NCBI GenBank assembly: GCA_902792635.1
Contig: CADBAG010000025.1
Span: forward strand, 1-64,000
Direction of reading: 5' to 3'
Origin: an uncultured Prevotellaceae bacterium
Lineage (GTDB): Bacteria > Bacteroidota > Bacteroidia > Bacteroidales > Bacteroidaceae
DNA: 64,000 nt
A program made the position numbers and the translations under genes. Positions within the stretch are counted from its first letter, which is position 1, and each line of letters starts with the position of its first letter. The notes under the pieces are model-generated. The model had not been told where the DNA came from. It did not search any database and saw only the letters and a list, made by a program, of their open reading frames with translations. Shown piece after piece: positions 54,789 to 63,262 of this stretch.

Positions 54789-55616
54789 ATGATACGCGTA
54801 ACAAAACATCTGAAGATAACCATCCTCGCCCTGCTGACCCTCTTCTCTGTGGCAGCCTCGGCACAGTGCACCTTCCGCAACACTGCGTTCAAGTCGGGTG
54901 AGCGCCTGTCCTACAACCTCTATTTCAATTGGAAGTTCGTATGGGTGAAAGTAGGAACAGCGTCTTTCGATATCGACCAGACCCACTTCCGTGGCGTCCC
55001 AGCCTACAAGGGCAGTCTGATCACGCGGGGCAATAAGCGCGCCGACAACTTCTTCGTGCTGCGCGACACGCTGCTCTGTTACAACACGCTCGACATGGCA
55101 CCGCTCTATTACCGCAAGGGTGCCAAGGAGGGCAAGCGCTACACCGTGGATGAGGTCTACTACACCTATCCCAACGGCAAGTGCCACGTCAAGCAGTACC
55201 GCCTCCGTCACGACGGACGCCGCGTCCATGAGCAGCACACCCTCAATGAGTGTGTCTACGACATGATGAGCATCTTTATGCGCGCCCGCTCCTTCAATCC
55301 CGCAGGTTGGAAGAAGGGAGCCGTCGTAAACTTCCCCATTGTCGATGGTGTGAAGACCTATCCCGCACAGCTCCGCTACCAGGGTAAGGTCAATGTCAAG
55401 GGTGACGATGGCCGCACCTACCGCTGTCTGAAGCTCGGTTACTTCGACCGCGACGATGATGCGAACAGATGGAAGAAAATTGTCGACTTCTATATCTCCG
55501 ACGATGATAACCACGTACCTGTGCGCCTCGACCTCCATCTGAAGTTCGGTTCCGCCAAGGCTTTCGTGAGAAACATTACGGGACTGAGAAACGCCGAGGG
55601 GGCTCTCGTGAAGTAA
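54789..55616 (+). CDS. DUF3108 periplasmic protein
   Basis: 275 residues. Signal peptide (cut near ASAQC). Typical DUF3108 start FKSGERLSYNLYFNWKFVWV, with repeated strand pairs (VGTASFDIDQTHFRGVPAYK, DGRTYRCLKLGYFDRDDD) ending in VPVRLDLHLKFGSAKAFV. Probably a beta-barrel- or lipocalin-like periplasmic protein; function unknown. Flanked on both sides by palindromic elements. Confidence 0.87.
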   Translation: MIRVTKHLKITILALLTLFSVAASAQCTFRNTAFKSGERLSYNLYFNWKFVWVKVGTASFDIDQTHFRGVPAYKGSLITRGNKRADNFFVLRDTLLCYNTLDMAPLYYRKGAKEGKRYTVDEVYYTYPNGKCHVKQYRLRHDGRRVHEQHTLNECVYDMMSIFMRARSFNPAGWKKGAVVNFPIVDGVKTYPAQLRYQGKVNVKGDDGRTYRCLKLGYFDRDDDANRWKKIVDFYISDDDNHVPVRLDLHLKFGSAKAFVRNITGLRNAEGALVK

Positions 55617-55629
55617 CCATTCGGTCCGC

Positions 55630-55738
55630 ACCTCGGAGAGGTGCCACATGGTTAGCCCCAGGTAAGGAGCGCAGCGACGCAACCTGGGGTTTAGAACCAG
55701 ACGGTCTTATTTGACCTGTCAGCCTCGAAGAGGGCGAA
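55630..55738. repeat. Palindromic element, type 1, left half only
   Basis: GCACCTCGGAGAGGTGC, CCCCAGGT...ACCTGGGG and AGCCTCGAAGAGGGC; the mirrored right half is absent. The uxaB start codon follows 52 bases later. Confidence 0.85.
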
Positions 55739-55789
55739 CCCGCAATAATGAACATTAAACAAACTAACAGATAACAAAACAAACAAAAA

Positions 55790-57271
55790 ATGTCACAACT
55801 GAAAGCTCTAAACAAACGCACGGCTCCTAAGAGCGTGATGCCAGAGAGAATCATCCAGTTCGGTGAGGGTAACTTCCTTCGCGCATTCGTTGACTGGATC
55901 GTGTACAACATGGATCAGAAGACAGACTTCAACTCCTCTGTCGTCGTCGTACAGCCATTGCCTACCGGTATGGTCGACTGGCTCAATGGTCAGGACTGCC
56001 TCTATCATGTTAACCTCCAAGGTAAGGAGAATGGACAGCCCGTCAACACGCTCACACGTATCGACGTCATCAGCCGCGCCATCAACCCTTATTCGCAGAA
56101 CCAGGCATTCATGGCCCTCGCTGAGCAGCCGGAGATGCGTTTCATCATCAGCAACACTACCGAGGCTGGTATCGCCTTCGATCCCGAGTGCAAGTTCACC
56201 GATACTCCTGCCAAGTCTTATCCCGGCAAGCTCGTGCAGCTTCTCTTCCACCGTTATCAGTGGTTCCACGGTGATCCCACGAAGGGTATGATCCTCATGC
56301 CTTGTGAGCTCATCTTCCTCAATGGTCACCATCTGAAGGACTGCATCTACCAGTATATCGAGCTCTGGAAGGCTGACATGGGTGCCGATTACGAGGGCTT
56401 CAAGGAGTGGTTCACAAAATACTGCTACGTATGCGCTACCCTCGTTGACCGTATCGTTCCGGGATTCCCGCGCGACACCATCAAGGAGATCCAGGAGAAG
56501 ATCTGCTACAAGGACAACCTCGTCGTCAAGGCTGAGAGCTTCCACCTCTGGGTCATCGAAAAGGCTGAGAACATGACTGTCGAGCAGATGAAGGCTGAGT
56601 TCCCCGCTGAGAAGGCTGGGCTCCACGTCCTCATCACCGACAACGAGAAGCCTTACCACGCTCGTAAGGTGACGTTGCTCAATGGTCCTCACACCGTCCT
56701 CTCTCCGGTCGCTTTCCTCAGTGGCGTGAACATCGTGCGCGACGCCTGCGAGCATCCTGTCATCGGCAAGTATATCCACAAGGTACAGTTCGATGAGCTC
56801 ATGCAGACCCTCGACCTCCCGATGGACGAATTGCAGAAGTTCGCTGCCGACGTCCTCGAGCGCTTCGAGAACCCGTTCGTCGACCATCAGGTGACAAGCA
56901 TCATGCTCAATAGCTTCCCGAAATATGAGACACGTGACCTCCCTGGCGTGAAGATCTATCTCCAGCGCAAGGGTGAGTTGCCGCAGGGCCTCGTCTTCGG
57001 TCTCGCCGCTATCATCACTTACTACAAAGGCGGTAAGCGCGCTGACGGCACGGAGATCAAGCCTAACGACGATCCGAAGATCATCGCCAAGCTCCAGGAG
57101 CTCTGGGCTACCGGTGACACGCAGAAGATTGCTGAGGGTGTCCTCGCCTTCGACTATGTCTGGAAGGAAGACCTCAACAAGACTGTTCCGGGTCTCACCG
57201 CCCTCGTCAAGAAAGATCTTGACCTCATCCAGGAGAAGGGTATGCTCGAGGCTGTGAAGACAATCCTCTAA
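55790..57271 (+). CDS. uxaB: Tagaturonate reductase (altronate oxidoreductase)
   Basis: Reduces D-tagaturonate to D-altronate in galacturonate breakdown. 493 residues of the long-chain mannitol dehydrogenase family: N-terminal NAD site with IIQFGEGNFLRAFVDWIV, then SNTTEAGIAFDP; C-terminal catalytic region with KVTLLNGPHTVLSP and the conserved Lys/Asn/His set. Its presence fits a pectin-degrading lifestyle together with the galactan locus, although the two are 36 kb apart. Confidence 0.93.
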   Translation: MSQLKALNKRTAPKSVMPERIIQFGEGNFLRAFVDWIVYNMDQKTDFNSSVVVVQPLPTGMVDWLNGQDCLYHVNLQGKENGQPVNTLTRIDVISRAINPYSQNQAFMALAEQPEMRFIISNTTEAGIAFDPECKFTDTPAKSYPGKLVQLLFHRYQWFHGDPTKGMILMPCELIFLNGHHLKDCIYQYIELWKADMGADYEGFKEWFTKYCYVCATLVDRIVPGFPRDTIKEIQEKICYKDNLVVKAESFHLWVIEKAENMTVEQMKAEFPAEKAGLHVLITDNEKPYHARKVTLLNGPHTVLSPVAFLSGVNIVRDACEHPVIGKYIHKVQFDELMQTLDLPMDELQKFAADVLERFENPFVDHQVTSIMLNSFPKYETRDLPGVKIYLQRKGELPQGLVFGLAAIITYYKGGKRADGTEIKPNDDPKIIAKLQELWATGDTQKIAEGVLAFDYVWKEDLNKTVPGLTALVKKDLDLIQEKGMLEAVKTIL

Positions 57272-57293
57272 GCATTATAGTTTAAACAATAAA

Positions 57294-57339
57294 AAGCGGG
57301 TGGTCCAAAAGGAAACTTTTGAACCACCCGCTTATTTTT
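57294..57339 (+). terminator. Terminator after uxaB
   Basis: AAGCGGGTGGT and ACCACCCGCTT form an 11-bp stem, with an inner AAAAG/CTTTT pairing, followed by ATTTTTG. It begins 22 bases past the stop codon. Confidence 0.88.
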
Positions 57340-57373
57340 GTTCAGGTTTTGGATTGATGAAAACTTGTTTTTG

Positions 57374-57679
57374 GTTCTGGGGTTGATACTGCAGTCAACC
57401 TCGAAGAGGTTGTACATGAGTAACCCCAGGTAAGGAGCGCAGCGACGCAACCTGGGGGTCAAGTCTGCGATTTAGCATGACCTGTCGGCCTCGAAGAGGG
57501 CGAACATGGACGTGATGCTGGCTATAGCTGTGGGGCGTTTAAACCATGTTCGCCCTCTTCGAGGCCGGTTTTCAACTCGTTCGCCCTATTCACAACCCCA
57601 CGTTTCGGCTGCGCCTCACGTGGGGTTAACCATGTTCAACCTCTTCGAGGTTGTGTGAACCCATCAACCCGAAAGAACC
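57374..57679. repeat. Palindromic element, type 1, complete
   Basis: Left end GGTTCTGGGGTTGATA; AACCTC-GAA-GAGGTT; CCCCAGGT...ACCTGGGG; GGCCTCGAAGAGGGC; centre; GCCCTCTTCGAGGCC; CCCCACGT...ACGTGGGG; AACCTC-TTC-GAGGTT; right end CCATCAACCCGAAAGAACC. It lies between the convergent uxaB and nucleoside kinase genes. Confidence 0.9.
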
Positions 57680-57723
57680 TTTTTTATCTCTGCTCGAAGG
57701 GGCCGAATCTTGTCGTGTGCTCC

Positions 57724-59385
57724 TTAGTAGTGGAACGAGCTTCCCCCGAGGAACTCCCTGAGGAGGCTCGTAGGCGGGATGTCGCGGTTCGGGATCGGAC
57801 GGATATAATCGAGGAACTTCTTCAGACGGTAAGCCTCCGAATACTCCGCACAGTTCTCTGGTACCTGCTCTAAGAGCGGCTCGGCCTGCTGCTTGATGAC
57901 GGCGAGCTCGAAGAGCATGGCAGAGTTGAACATCGCATCTGCGTTCTCCTGGTAAGGGAAGATCCACTTGTTCTCACCCGCACGGACCGACGGCCAGCGG
58001 TGGATAGTCTCCTGGGCGGTGACCCCGCGGTACTTATAGTCGCGGATGATACGACGCAGCAGTCGGTTGTCCGTCGTCGGGATATAGTTGTGGTCATCGA
58101 GGAGGATCGTCGTCAGGGCGGAGACATAGACGCGGAACTTCTGCTTCTCGGGGATCTCCGATGTCAGCTCGGGGTTAAGGGCATGGATGCCCTCGACGAC
58201 GAGAACGTTGTTCGGCTGCATCTTCAGCTTCGTGCCGCTGGGCTTCGACTTTCCCGTCTGGAAGTCATACTTCGGCAGTTCGACCTCCTCACCGCGGAAG
58301 AGCTTCGTGAACTGCTCATTGATAAGCTTGAGGTTTAGGGCATAGATGCTCTCGTAGTCGTATTCCCCCTTCTCATCCTTTGGCGTGTGCTCGCGGTCGA
58401 CGAAATAGTCGTCGAGAGAGATCTGCAGCGGTCGGATGCCATTGGCGAGGAGTTGGATCGACAGACGCTTGCAGGTCGTCGTCTTACCTGACGAGGAAGG
58501 TCCGGCGAGGAGTACGAGCTTCACACCCTTGCGCGAAGCGATCTCGTCAGCAATCTCCGAGATCTTCTTCTCCTGCAAGGCCTCAGAGACGTTGATGACA
58601 TCCGTGGCGGCACCGTGGTCCACGAGCTCATTGAAGTCACCGACGGTACGGACGCCGATGATGTCCTGCCACTGGTGGTGCTCCTTGAAGATACCGAACA
58701 TCTTGTCCTGATGCGTCATCTCCGGCAGCACCTTCGGGTTCTTCAGTGAAGGAATGCGCAGTAGCAATCCGTCGAAATACTTCTCTAAGCCGAAGAGGTA
58801 GATCTGCGACGTGTTCGTCAGCAGTGAGCCGTAGTAGTAGTCGACATAGTCGTCGATCTGATAATAAGTAGTGTAGAGCCTGCCGTAGCTCTTGAGAAGT
58901 TTGACCTTTGCAGTGTCTCCCTTCGCTTGGAACATCTTTACTGCCTCCTCTGTGGGAACTTCGAAGCGGCGTATCGGCATCTTCGCAGCGATGATCTCCT
59001 GCATCCGCTTCTTGATCGCCTCGGCATCCTCCTCCGTCACGGCACGCCCGATGGAGAGGTTGACGAAGTAGCCATTGCTCACAGGGATGTCGATGACGAC
59101 ACGGCTGGAAGGGTAGAGGTCGTGGACAGCCTTGCAGAGGATGAAGAACAGCGTGCGCGTGTAGTTGCGCGAGGCCGAGTCGGCAGTCATGTCGAGGAAC
59201 TCCACATCTTTATTATGATAGACGCGGTAATGGAGGCCTTCCACCTTGTTGTTGACCTTTGCACACACCGGTCCGCACTCCATTTTCAGCCCAGACTGAA
59301 AAAAAATCTCAGAAAGTGTGCTTCCAGGAGCGCAGTTCAGTGTTTTTTTATTATTTTTGCAACGGATTTGTAACGCCTGTTTCAT
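57724..59385 (-). CDS. Nucleoside (uridine-type) kinase with TGS-like N-terminus
   Basis: 553 residues. N-terminal TGS-like domain (IRCKNNKKTLNCAPGSTLSE, 1-60) and threonyl-tRNA synthetase-like second domain (about 65-200), then a uridine kinase/phosphoribulokinase domain: Walker A LLAGPSSSGKTTTCKRL (near 293), ISLDDYFVDREHTPKD and VVEGIHALNPEL. The combination is a known family in Bacteroidetes and Clostridia that phosphorylates nucleosides or a related substrate; the TGS part may regulate it. Convergent with uxaB. Confidence 0.9.
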   Translation of the reverse strand: MKQALQIRCKNNKKTLNCAPGSTLSEIFFQSGLKMECGPVCAKVNNKVEGLHYRVYHNKDVEFLDMTADSASRNYTRTLFFILCKAVHDLYPSSRVVIDIPVSNGYFVNLSIGRAVTEEDAEAIKKRMQEIIAAKMPIRRFEVPTEEAVKMFQAKGDTAKVKLLKSYGRLYTTYYQIDDYVDYYYGSLLTNTSQIYLFGLEKYFDGLLLRIPSLKNPKVLPEMTHQDKMFGIFKEHHQWQDIIGVRTVGDFNELVDHGAATDVINVSEALQEKKISEIADEIASRKGVKLVLLAGPSSSGKTTTCKRLSIQLLANGIRPLQISLDDYFVDREHTPKDEKGEYDYESIYALNLKLINEQFTKLFRGEEVELPKYDFQTGKSKPSGTKLKMQPNNVLVVEGIHALNPELTSEIPEKQKFRVYVSALTTILLDDHNYIPTTDNRLLRRIIRDYKYRGVTAQETIHRWPSVRAGENKWIFPYQENADAMFNSAMLFELAVIKQQAEPLLEQVPENCAEYSEAYRLKKFLDYIRPIPNRDIPPTSLLREFLGGSSFHY

Positions 59386-59476
59386 TTCTACTACATTAAT
59401 ATAAAGGTTAAATGATTCACAAGCGTAAAATTAGCAATTTCCAATGAAGAAACGTGAGAGCCGTGTAATAAATATG

Positions 59477-59535
59477 GTTAAAACTCATAAACTCACAAAC
59501 TCATGAACTCATAAACTCATGAACTCATAAACTCA
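59477..59535. repeat. Octanucleotide tandem array ACTCATAA before the Na/Pi gene
   Basis: About seven units of ACTCATAA/ACTCATGA/ACTCACAA end six bases before the ATG at 59541. Loss or gain of units would change the leader directly at the ribosome entry site. Confidence 0.85.
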
Positions 59536-59540
59536 AAGAT

Positions 59541-61220
59541 ATGACGATTCTTCTCTTAAAGATTGTCGGTGCCCTCGCCCTCCTCATCTATGGCATGAAG
59601 GTGATGAGCGAGGCCCTGCAAAAACTGGCGGGCCCACAGCTGCGCCATGTGCTGAGCGCGATGACGACGAACCGCGTCTCAGGAGTGTTTACAGGCATGC
59701 TCACCACCGTTGCCGTACAGTCGAGTACCGCCACGACAGTGATGACGGTCTCCTTTGTCAATGCCGGACTGCTGACGCTCGTCCAGGCTATCTCCGTCAT
59801 CATGGGTGCCAACATCGGCACGACGCTCACCGCGTGGATCATGTCGGCGGGATTCTCATTCAAGATCAGCGACTTCGTGTGGCCTGTGTTCCTTATCGGA
59901 CTGCTGCTGATCTATTCGAAGAAGAACAGGTATATCGGTGATTTCCTCTTCGGTGTCGCTTTCATGTTCCTCGCCCTTGCAACGCTTGGCGAAAGTCAGC
60001 TCCCTCCTGCAGAGCTCGACGCGTTGAAGACTTTCTTCGCCTCTTTCAGCCCCAACAACTTCGGAACCATCTTGTTGTTCCTCCTCTTCGGTACCATCCT
60101 CACCTGTATTCTTCAGAGTTCTGCCGCCCTGATGGCCATCACGATGATGCTCTGTACGCAAGCCGGACTGCCTATCTATCTCGGTATCGCACTTGTCATG
60201 GGTGAGAACATCGGTACGACGCTCACAGCTAACCTCGTGGCACTGACGGCCAACACCGAGGCCCGGCGCGCCGCATTTGGCCATCTCTTCTTCAATGTCT
60301 TCGGTGTCATCTGGGTACTGTGCGTCTTCAAGTATTTCGTCAACTTTGCCTGTGGCCTCGTGGGATTCAACCCCGCCACGGATACGCCGAGCGGTACCCA
60401 GCTGACCTTCGCCTTGGCTGCGTTCCACACTTGTTTCAATGTGTCGAACACCATCATCCTGCTGCCCTTCGTGAAGCAGGTGGCAAAGGTGTGCTGCAGG
60501 GTATGGAAACCGCGTGCCAACGCTGACGATGACGACTTCCGCCTCCGTTTCATCCAGAGTGGTATCATGAAGACGCCGGAGCTCTCCGTCCTCGAGGCAC
60601 AGAAAGAGATCCAGAGCTTCGCTGAGCGCATCCAGCGCATGTTCGGCATGGTCAGAGACCTCTTAGAGGAGAAGAACGAGGATAAGTTCGTGAAGATCTA
60701 CGAGCGTATTCAGAAGTATGAGAATATCTCCGACAACATGGAGATTGAGATTGCCAAGTATCTCGACCAGGTCAGCAATGCCCACCTCTCGGATGAGACG
60801 AAGGGTAAGATCCGCTCCATGCTCCGTCAGATCTCCGAGATAGAGTCGATCGGTGATGCCTGCAACAACATGGGTAGAACCATCAACCGAAAGTTCCATT
60901 CGAAGGATGACTTCAACGAACATCAGTATGACCACATCCATCAGATGTTCGAGCTCGTCGACGATGCCCTGACGCAGATGAACGTACTGCTCAAAGGTCA
61001 CAAGGAGGATCTCAATGCCACCCGCACGTTCAACATTGAGAATGAGATCAACAACTACCGTAACCAGCTGCGCTCGGAGAACCTCACCGACATCAACAAC
61101 CACCAGTACGACTATGCTTCGGGCACGATGTACATGGATATCATCCAGGAGTGCGAGAAGCTCGGCGACTATGTGGTGAATGTCGTGGAGGCTCGCATGG
61201 GACTTAAGGCGGCAGCATAA
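59541..61220 (+). CDS. Na/phosphate cotransporter family protein with PhoU-like tail
   Basis: 559 residues. Two inverted transport repeats with the family motifs QSSTATTVMTVSFVNAG (from 60) and QSSAALMAITMML (from 192), each followed by GANIGTTLTA or GENIGTTLTA. About eight membrane helices, then a cytoplasmic PhoU-like helical domain (about 375-550). Likely takes up phosphate with sodium. The start lies directly after a tandem array. Confidence 0.93.
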   Translation: MTILLLKIVGALALLIYGMKVMSEALQKLAGPQLRHVLSAMTTNRVSGVFTGMLTTVAVQSSTATTVMTVSFVNAGLLTLVQAISVIMGANIGTTLTAWIMSAGFSFKISDFVWPVFLIGLLLIYSKKNRYIGDFLFGVAFMFLALATLGESQLPPAELDALKTFFASFSPNNFGTILLFLLFGTILTCILQSSAALMAITMMLCTQAGLPIYLGIALVMGENIGTTLTANLVALTANTEARRAAFGHLFFNVFGVIWVLCVFKYFVNFACGLVGFNPATDTPSGTQLTFALAAFHTCFNVSNTIILLPFVKQVAKVCCRVWKPRANADDDDFRLRFIQSGIMKTPELSVLEAQKEIQSFAERIQRMFGMVRDLLEEKNEDKFVKIYERIQKYENISDNMEIEIAKYLDQVSNAHLSDETKGKIRSMLRQISEIESIGDACNNMGRTINRKFHSKDDFNEHQYDHIHQMFELVDDALTQMNVLLKGHKEDLNATRTFNIENEINNYRNQLRSENLTDINNHQYDYASGTMYMDIIQECEKLGDYVVNVVEARMGLKAAA

Positions 61221-61300
61221 ATTAATTTGTAATTACTAATTTGTAATTTGTAATTAGTTTTTTACTAATTCTTAATTACAAATTAGTAATTAGTAATTTT
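61221..61300. repeat. AT-rich array, inverted
   Basis: Repeats of TTTGTAATTACTAA-type sequence; the left part (TTGTAATTACTAATTTGTAA) is mirrored by the right part (TTACAAATTAGTAATTAG). It can fold as a hairpin after the Na/Pi gene and may act as a weak terminator. Confidence 0.6.
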
Positions 61301-61311
61301 ACCCCTTTTCC

Positions 61312-61342
61312 TTGCTTGGTTACAATATTTTCCCTACCTTTG
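61312..61342 (+). promoter_or_regulatory. Promoter of the lipoprotein/beta-barrel pair
   Basis: TTGC (61312-61315), 19 bases, TACCTTTG (61335-61342). The start codon at 61372 follows after about 22 bases of leader. Confidence 0.55.
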
Positions 61343-61371
61343 CAAATAATAACACTGAATGTAACCAAACA

Positions 61372-62547
61372 ATGATGAAACACAGCTATTACCTGACCGT
61401 GCTCATGCTTCTCTTGGGCATCTTCACCTTCAGTTCATGCAGTGATGACAACAACGACGGACCATCGGCTGATGTCAACCGCTCCATCGTCGGTGTCTGG
61501 CAGATTGCTGAGCAGGATCTGAACGGGGACGGTGCCATACAAGGCATCGTGGTGCACGAGGACGGAACAGTGACCGAATGGTTGTACACCGCTTCGGCAC
61601 AGGATCCTTACAAGTTCGGATTCAAGACCGGTAAATGGTCGGTCAACGGCAACCACTATGAGATGCAGCTCCCCAAAGGTGCCGGCACTTATTATATGGT
61701 GACGGTGGCGGGCAACACCGACTCGCAGATGTATCTTGCTTACAACGGCAAGACCTCTGTCGTGCCTTTCCACCGGTTGGATCAGCTGCCGGGCGACGGC
61801 GACGCGACGCTCCAGCTGCTCGAGAGCCTGAAGACGGGCAACTTCACGATGAGTGACCTCATGGGCTACTGGGCTTATACAGGGGATGACGGAACGGTGT
61901 ATAACAGTGGCTTCTACATCGATGCAGAGGGCAACGTGTCTGAAGTAGAGAACTATCCGTACGAACACTCCCTTATTGAACATTCAATAAAATACCACAC
62001 CGGCAAGGTGACGCTCAACGCGTATCTTTGTACTATTCCTTATCAAGGAACGACCTACGAGCTCTATGGTGTCAACGATTCGATAATGCTCTGTAAATAC
62101 GGTGAAAGTCAGCAAGTGCAGATGTTCGTGCGCCAGGAGGTGCCGCAAGAGATTAAGCGGGCGGAGGAGATTGCCAACAGTAAAGTGCCAGACTGGCTTG
62201 TTGGAACGTGGGAGTCGGTGCACTATAAAGAGAAGAATGGTAGCTACATATCTGAAGACATTGACATCAATGAGAGCGAATGGACACAGCAGTTCTACCA
62301 CCAGCTCGTCTTCGCTTCCGATCATAAGCTACAGCAGGGTGGGAGATCCGGATTGAATAGTGCTGAGAGCTTCTATGTAATTGACAATGTCATATACATG
62401 ACGGAATCGTTGAACAATCTGATCAATAATTCTCTTTATGCTCCCGTCGAATGCTGGGAGATAGTCTCTCATTCGAATGACGAGCTGGTCCTCAAATGGT
62501 CCTATGAAGACAGTTACAAGATCTATACTTATAAACGTAAGCAATGA
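61372..62547 (+). CDS. Surface-type lipoprotein with repeated lipocalin-like modules
   Basis: 391 residues from the ATG at 61372 (a TTG start at 61312 would overlap the promoter and is rejected). Lipobox FSSC, then SDDNND, an acidic surface signal. Three modules start with a GxW motif: VGVWQIAEQDLNGDG, MGYWAYTGDDGTVY and VGTWESVHYKEKNGS, resembling small lipocalin-like beta-barrels. Function unknown. Its stop overlaps the start of the next gene (ATGA), so the two are translated together. Confidence 0.85.
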   Translation: MMKHSYYLTVLMLLLGIFTFSSCSDDNNDGPSADVNRSIVGVWQIAEQDLNGDGAIQGIVVHEDGTVTEWLYTASAQDPYKFGFKTGKWSVNGNHYEMQLPKGAGTYYMVTVAGNTDSQMYLAYNGKTSVVPFHRLDQLPGDGDATLQLLESLKTGNFTMSDLMGYWAYTGDDGTVYNSGFYIDAEGNVSEVENYPYEHSLIEHSIKYHTGKVTLNAYLCTIPYQGTTYELYGVNDSIMLCKYGESQQVQMFVRQEVPQEIKRAEEIANSKVPDWLVGTWESVHYKEKNGSYISEDIDINESEWTQQFYHQLVFASDHKLQQGGRSGLNSAESFYVIDNVIYMTESLNNLINNSLYAPVECWEIVSHSNDELVLKWSYEDSYKIYTYKRKQ

Positions 62548-63260
62548 TGAAAAAGATATTCTCCTTACTGATGATGCTCCTGCCGCTGATGGCTTCGGCA
62601 CAGAATGAGAGCCGGCGTGTGTCTCTGGAGCCGCGTGTGGGTATGACGGTATCAAAGATGAGTGGCTCGGCACTCTCTGCCTCCGGAAAATGGAAGATGG
62701 GATGCACCGCGGGAGTGGAGGTGGAGATTCCTCTTGACGATGACTTCTCGCTCACGACAGGTGGTGACATCAGTAATATCGGCACAAGCTTTGACACACA
62801 GTTTATGAACGATAGCTATTCGTCTTACAAGGAGAAGCTCTCGGTGACCTATGTCACGGTGCCCTTGCAGCTGAAGGCTTATTTCAAAGGCGTGAGGGGC
62901 TTGTCGGCGCACCTTGGTCTGCAGGCCGGCTTCCTCATTAAGGCGAGGGACAAGATGACGATCAAGAGCATACGTACGATGGATCTCGGCGACGGCACCT
63001 CCTCGATGTACCTGTGGGAGAACTACAAGGAGAAGCAGTCGGAGAACGTGAGCAGCAAGTTCCGCAATGTCGTGGCCGGCATCCCCATGGGCTTGAGCTA
63101 CGAATACCGCAACATGATGATCGATGCCACCTATACCCTTGAGGTGCTGCGACAGGCTGTGAGCCTCGGCACATCGAGTGCGTGGAACCCTTACGGTGAA
63201 GACCGCACCGCCCGCAACTATCCCATCTGCATTACGATAGGATATAAGTTCCGGCTATAA
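62544..63260 (+). CDS. Outer membrane beta-barrel protein (PorT-like)
   Basis: 238 residues; the start codon (62544, or 62547 for the next Met) overlaps the preceding stop. Signal peptide ends PLMASAQ. Alternating strands (SLEPRVGMTVSKMSG, AGVEVEIPLDDDFSLTTGGD, SVTYVTVPLQLKAYFKG, GLSAHLGLQAGFLIKARDK) end with ICITIGYKFRL. It belongs in style with the 38393 protein and other small outer membrane barrels (PF13568 type). Probably the membrane partner of the lipoprotein encoded with it. Confidence 0.87.
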   Translation: MMKKIFSLLMMLLPLMASAQNESRRVSLEPRVGMTVSKMSGSALSASGKWKMGCTAGVEVEIPLDDDFSLTTGGDISNIGTSFDTQFMNDSYSSYKEKLSVTYVTVPLQLKAYFKGVRGLSAHLGLQAGFLIKARDKMTIKSIRTMDLGDGTSSMYLWENYKEKQSENVSSKFRNVVAGIPMGLSYEYRNMMIDATYTLEVLRQAVSLGTSSAWNPYGEDRTARNYPICITIGYKFRL

Positions 63261-63262
63261 AA

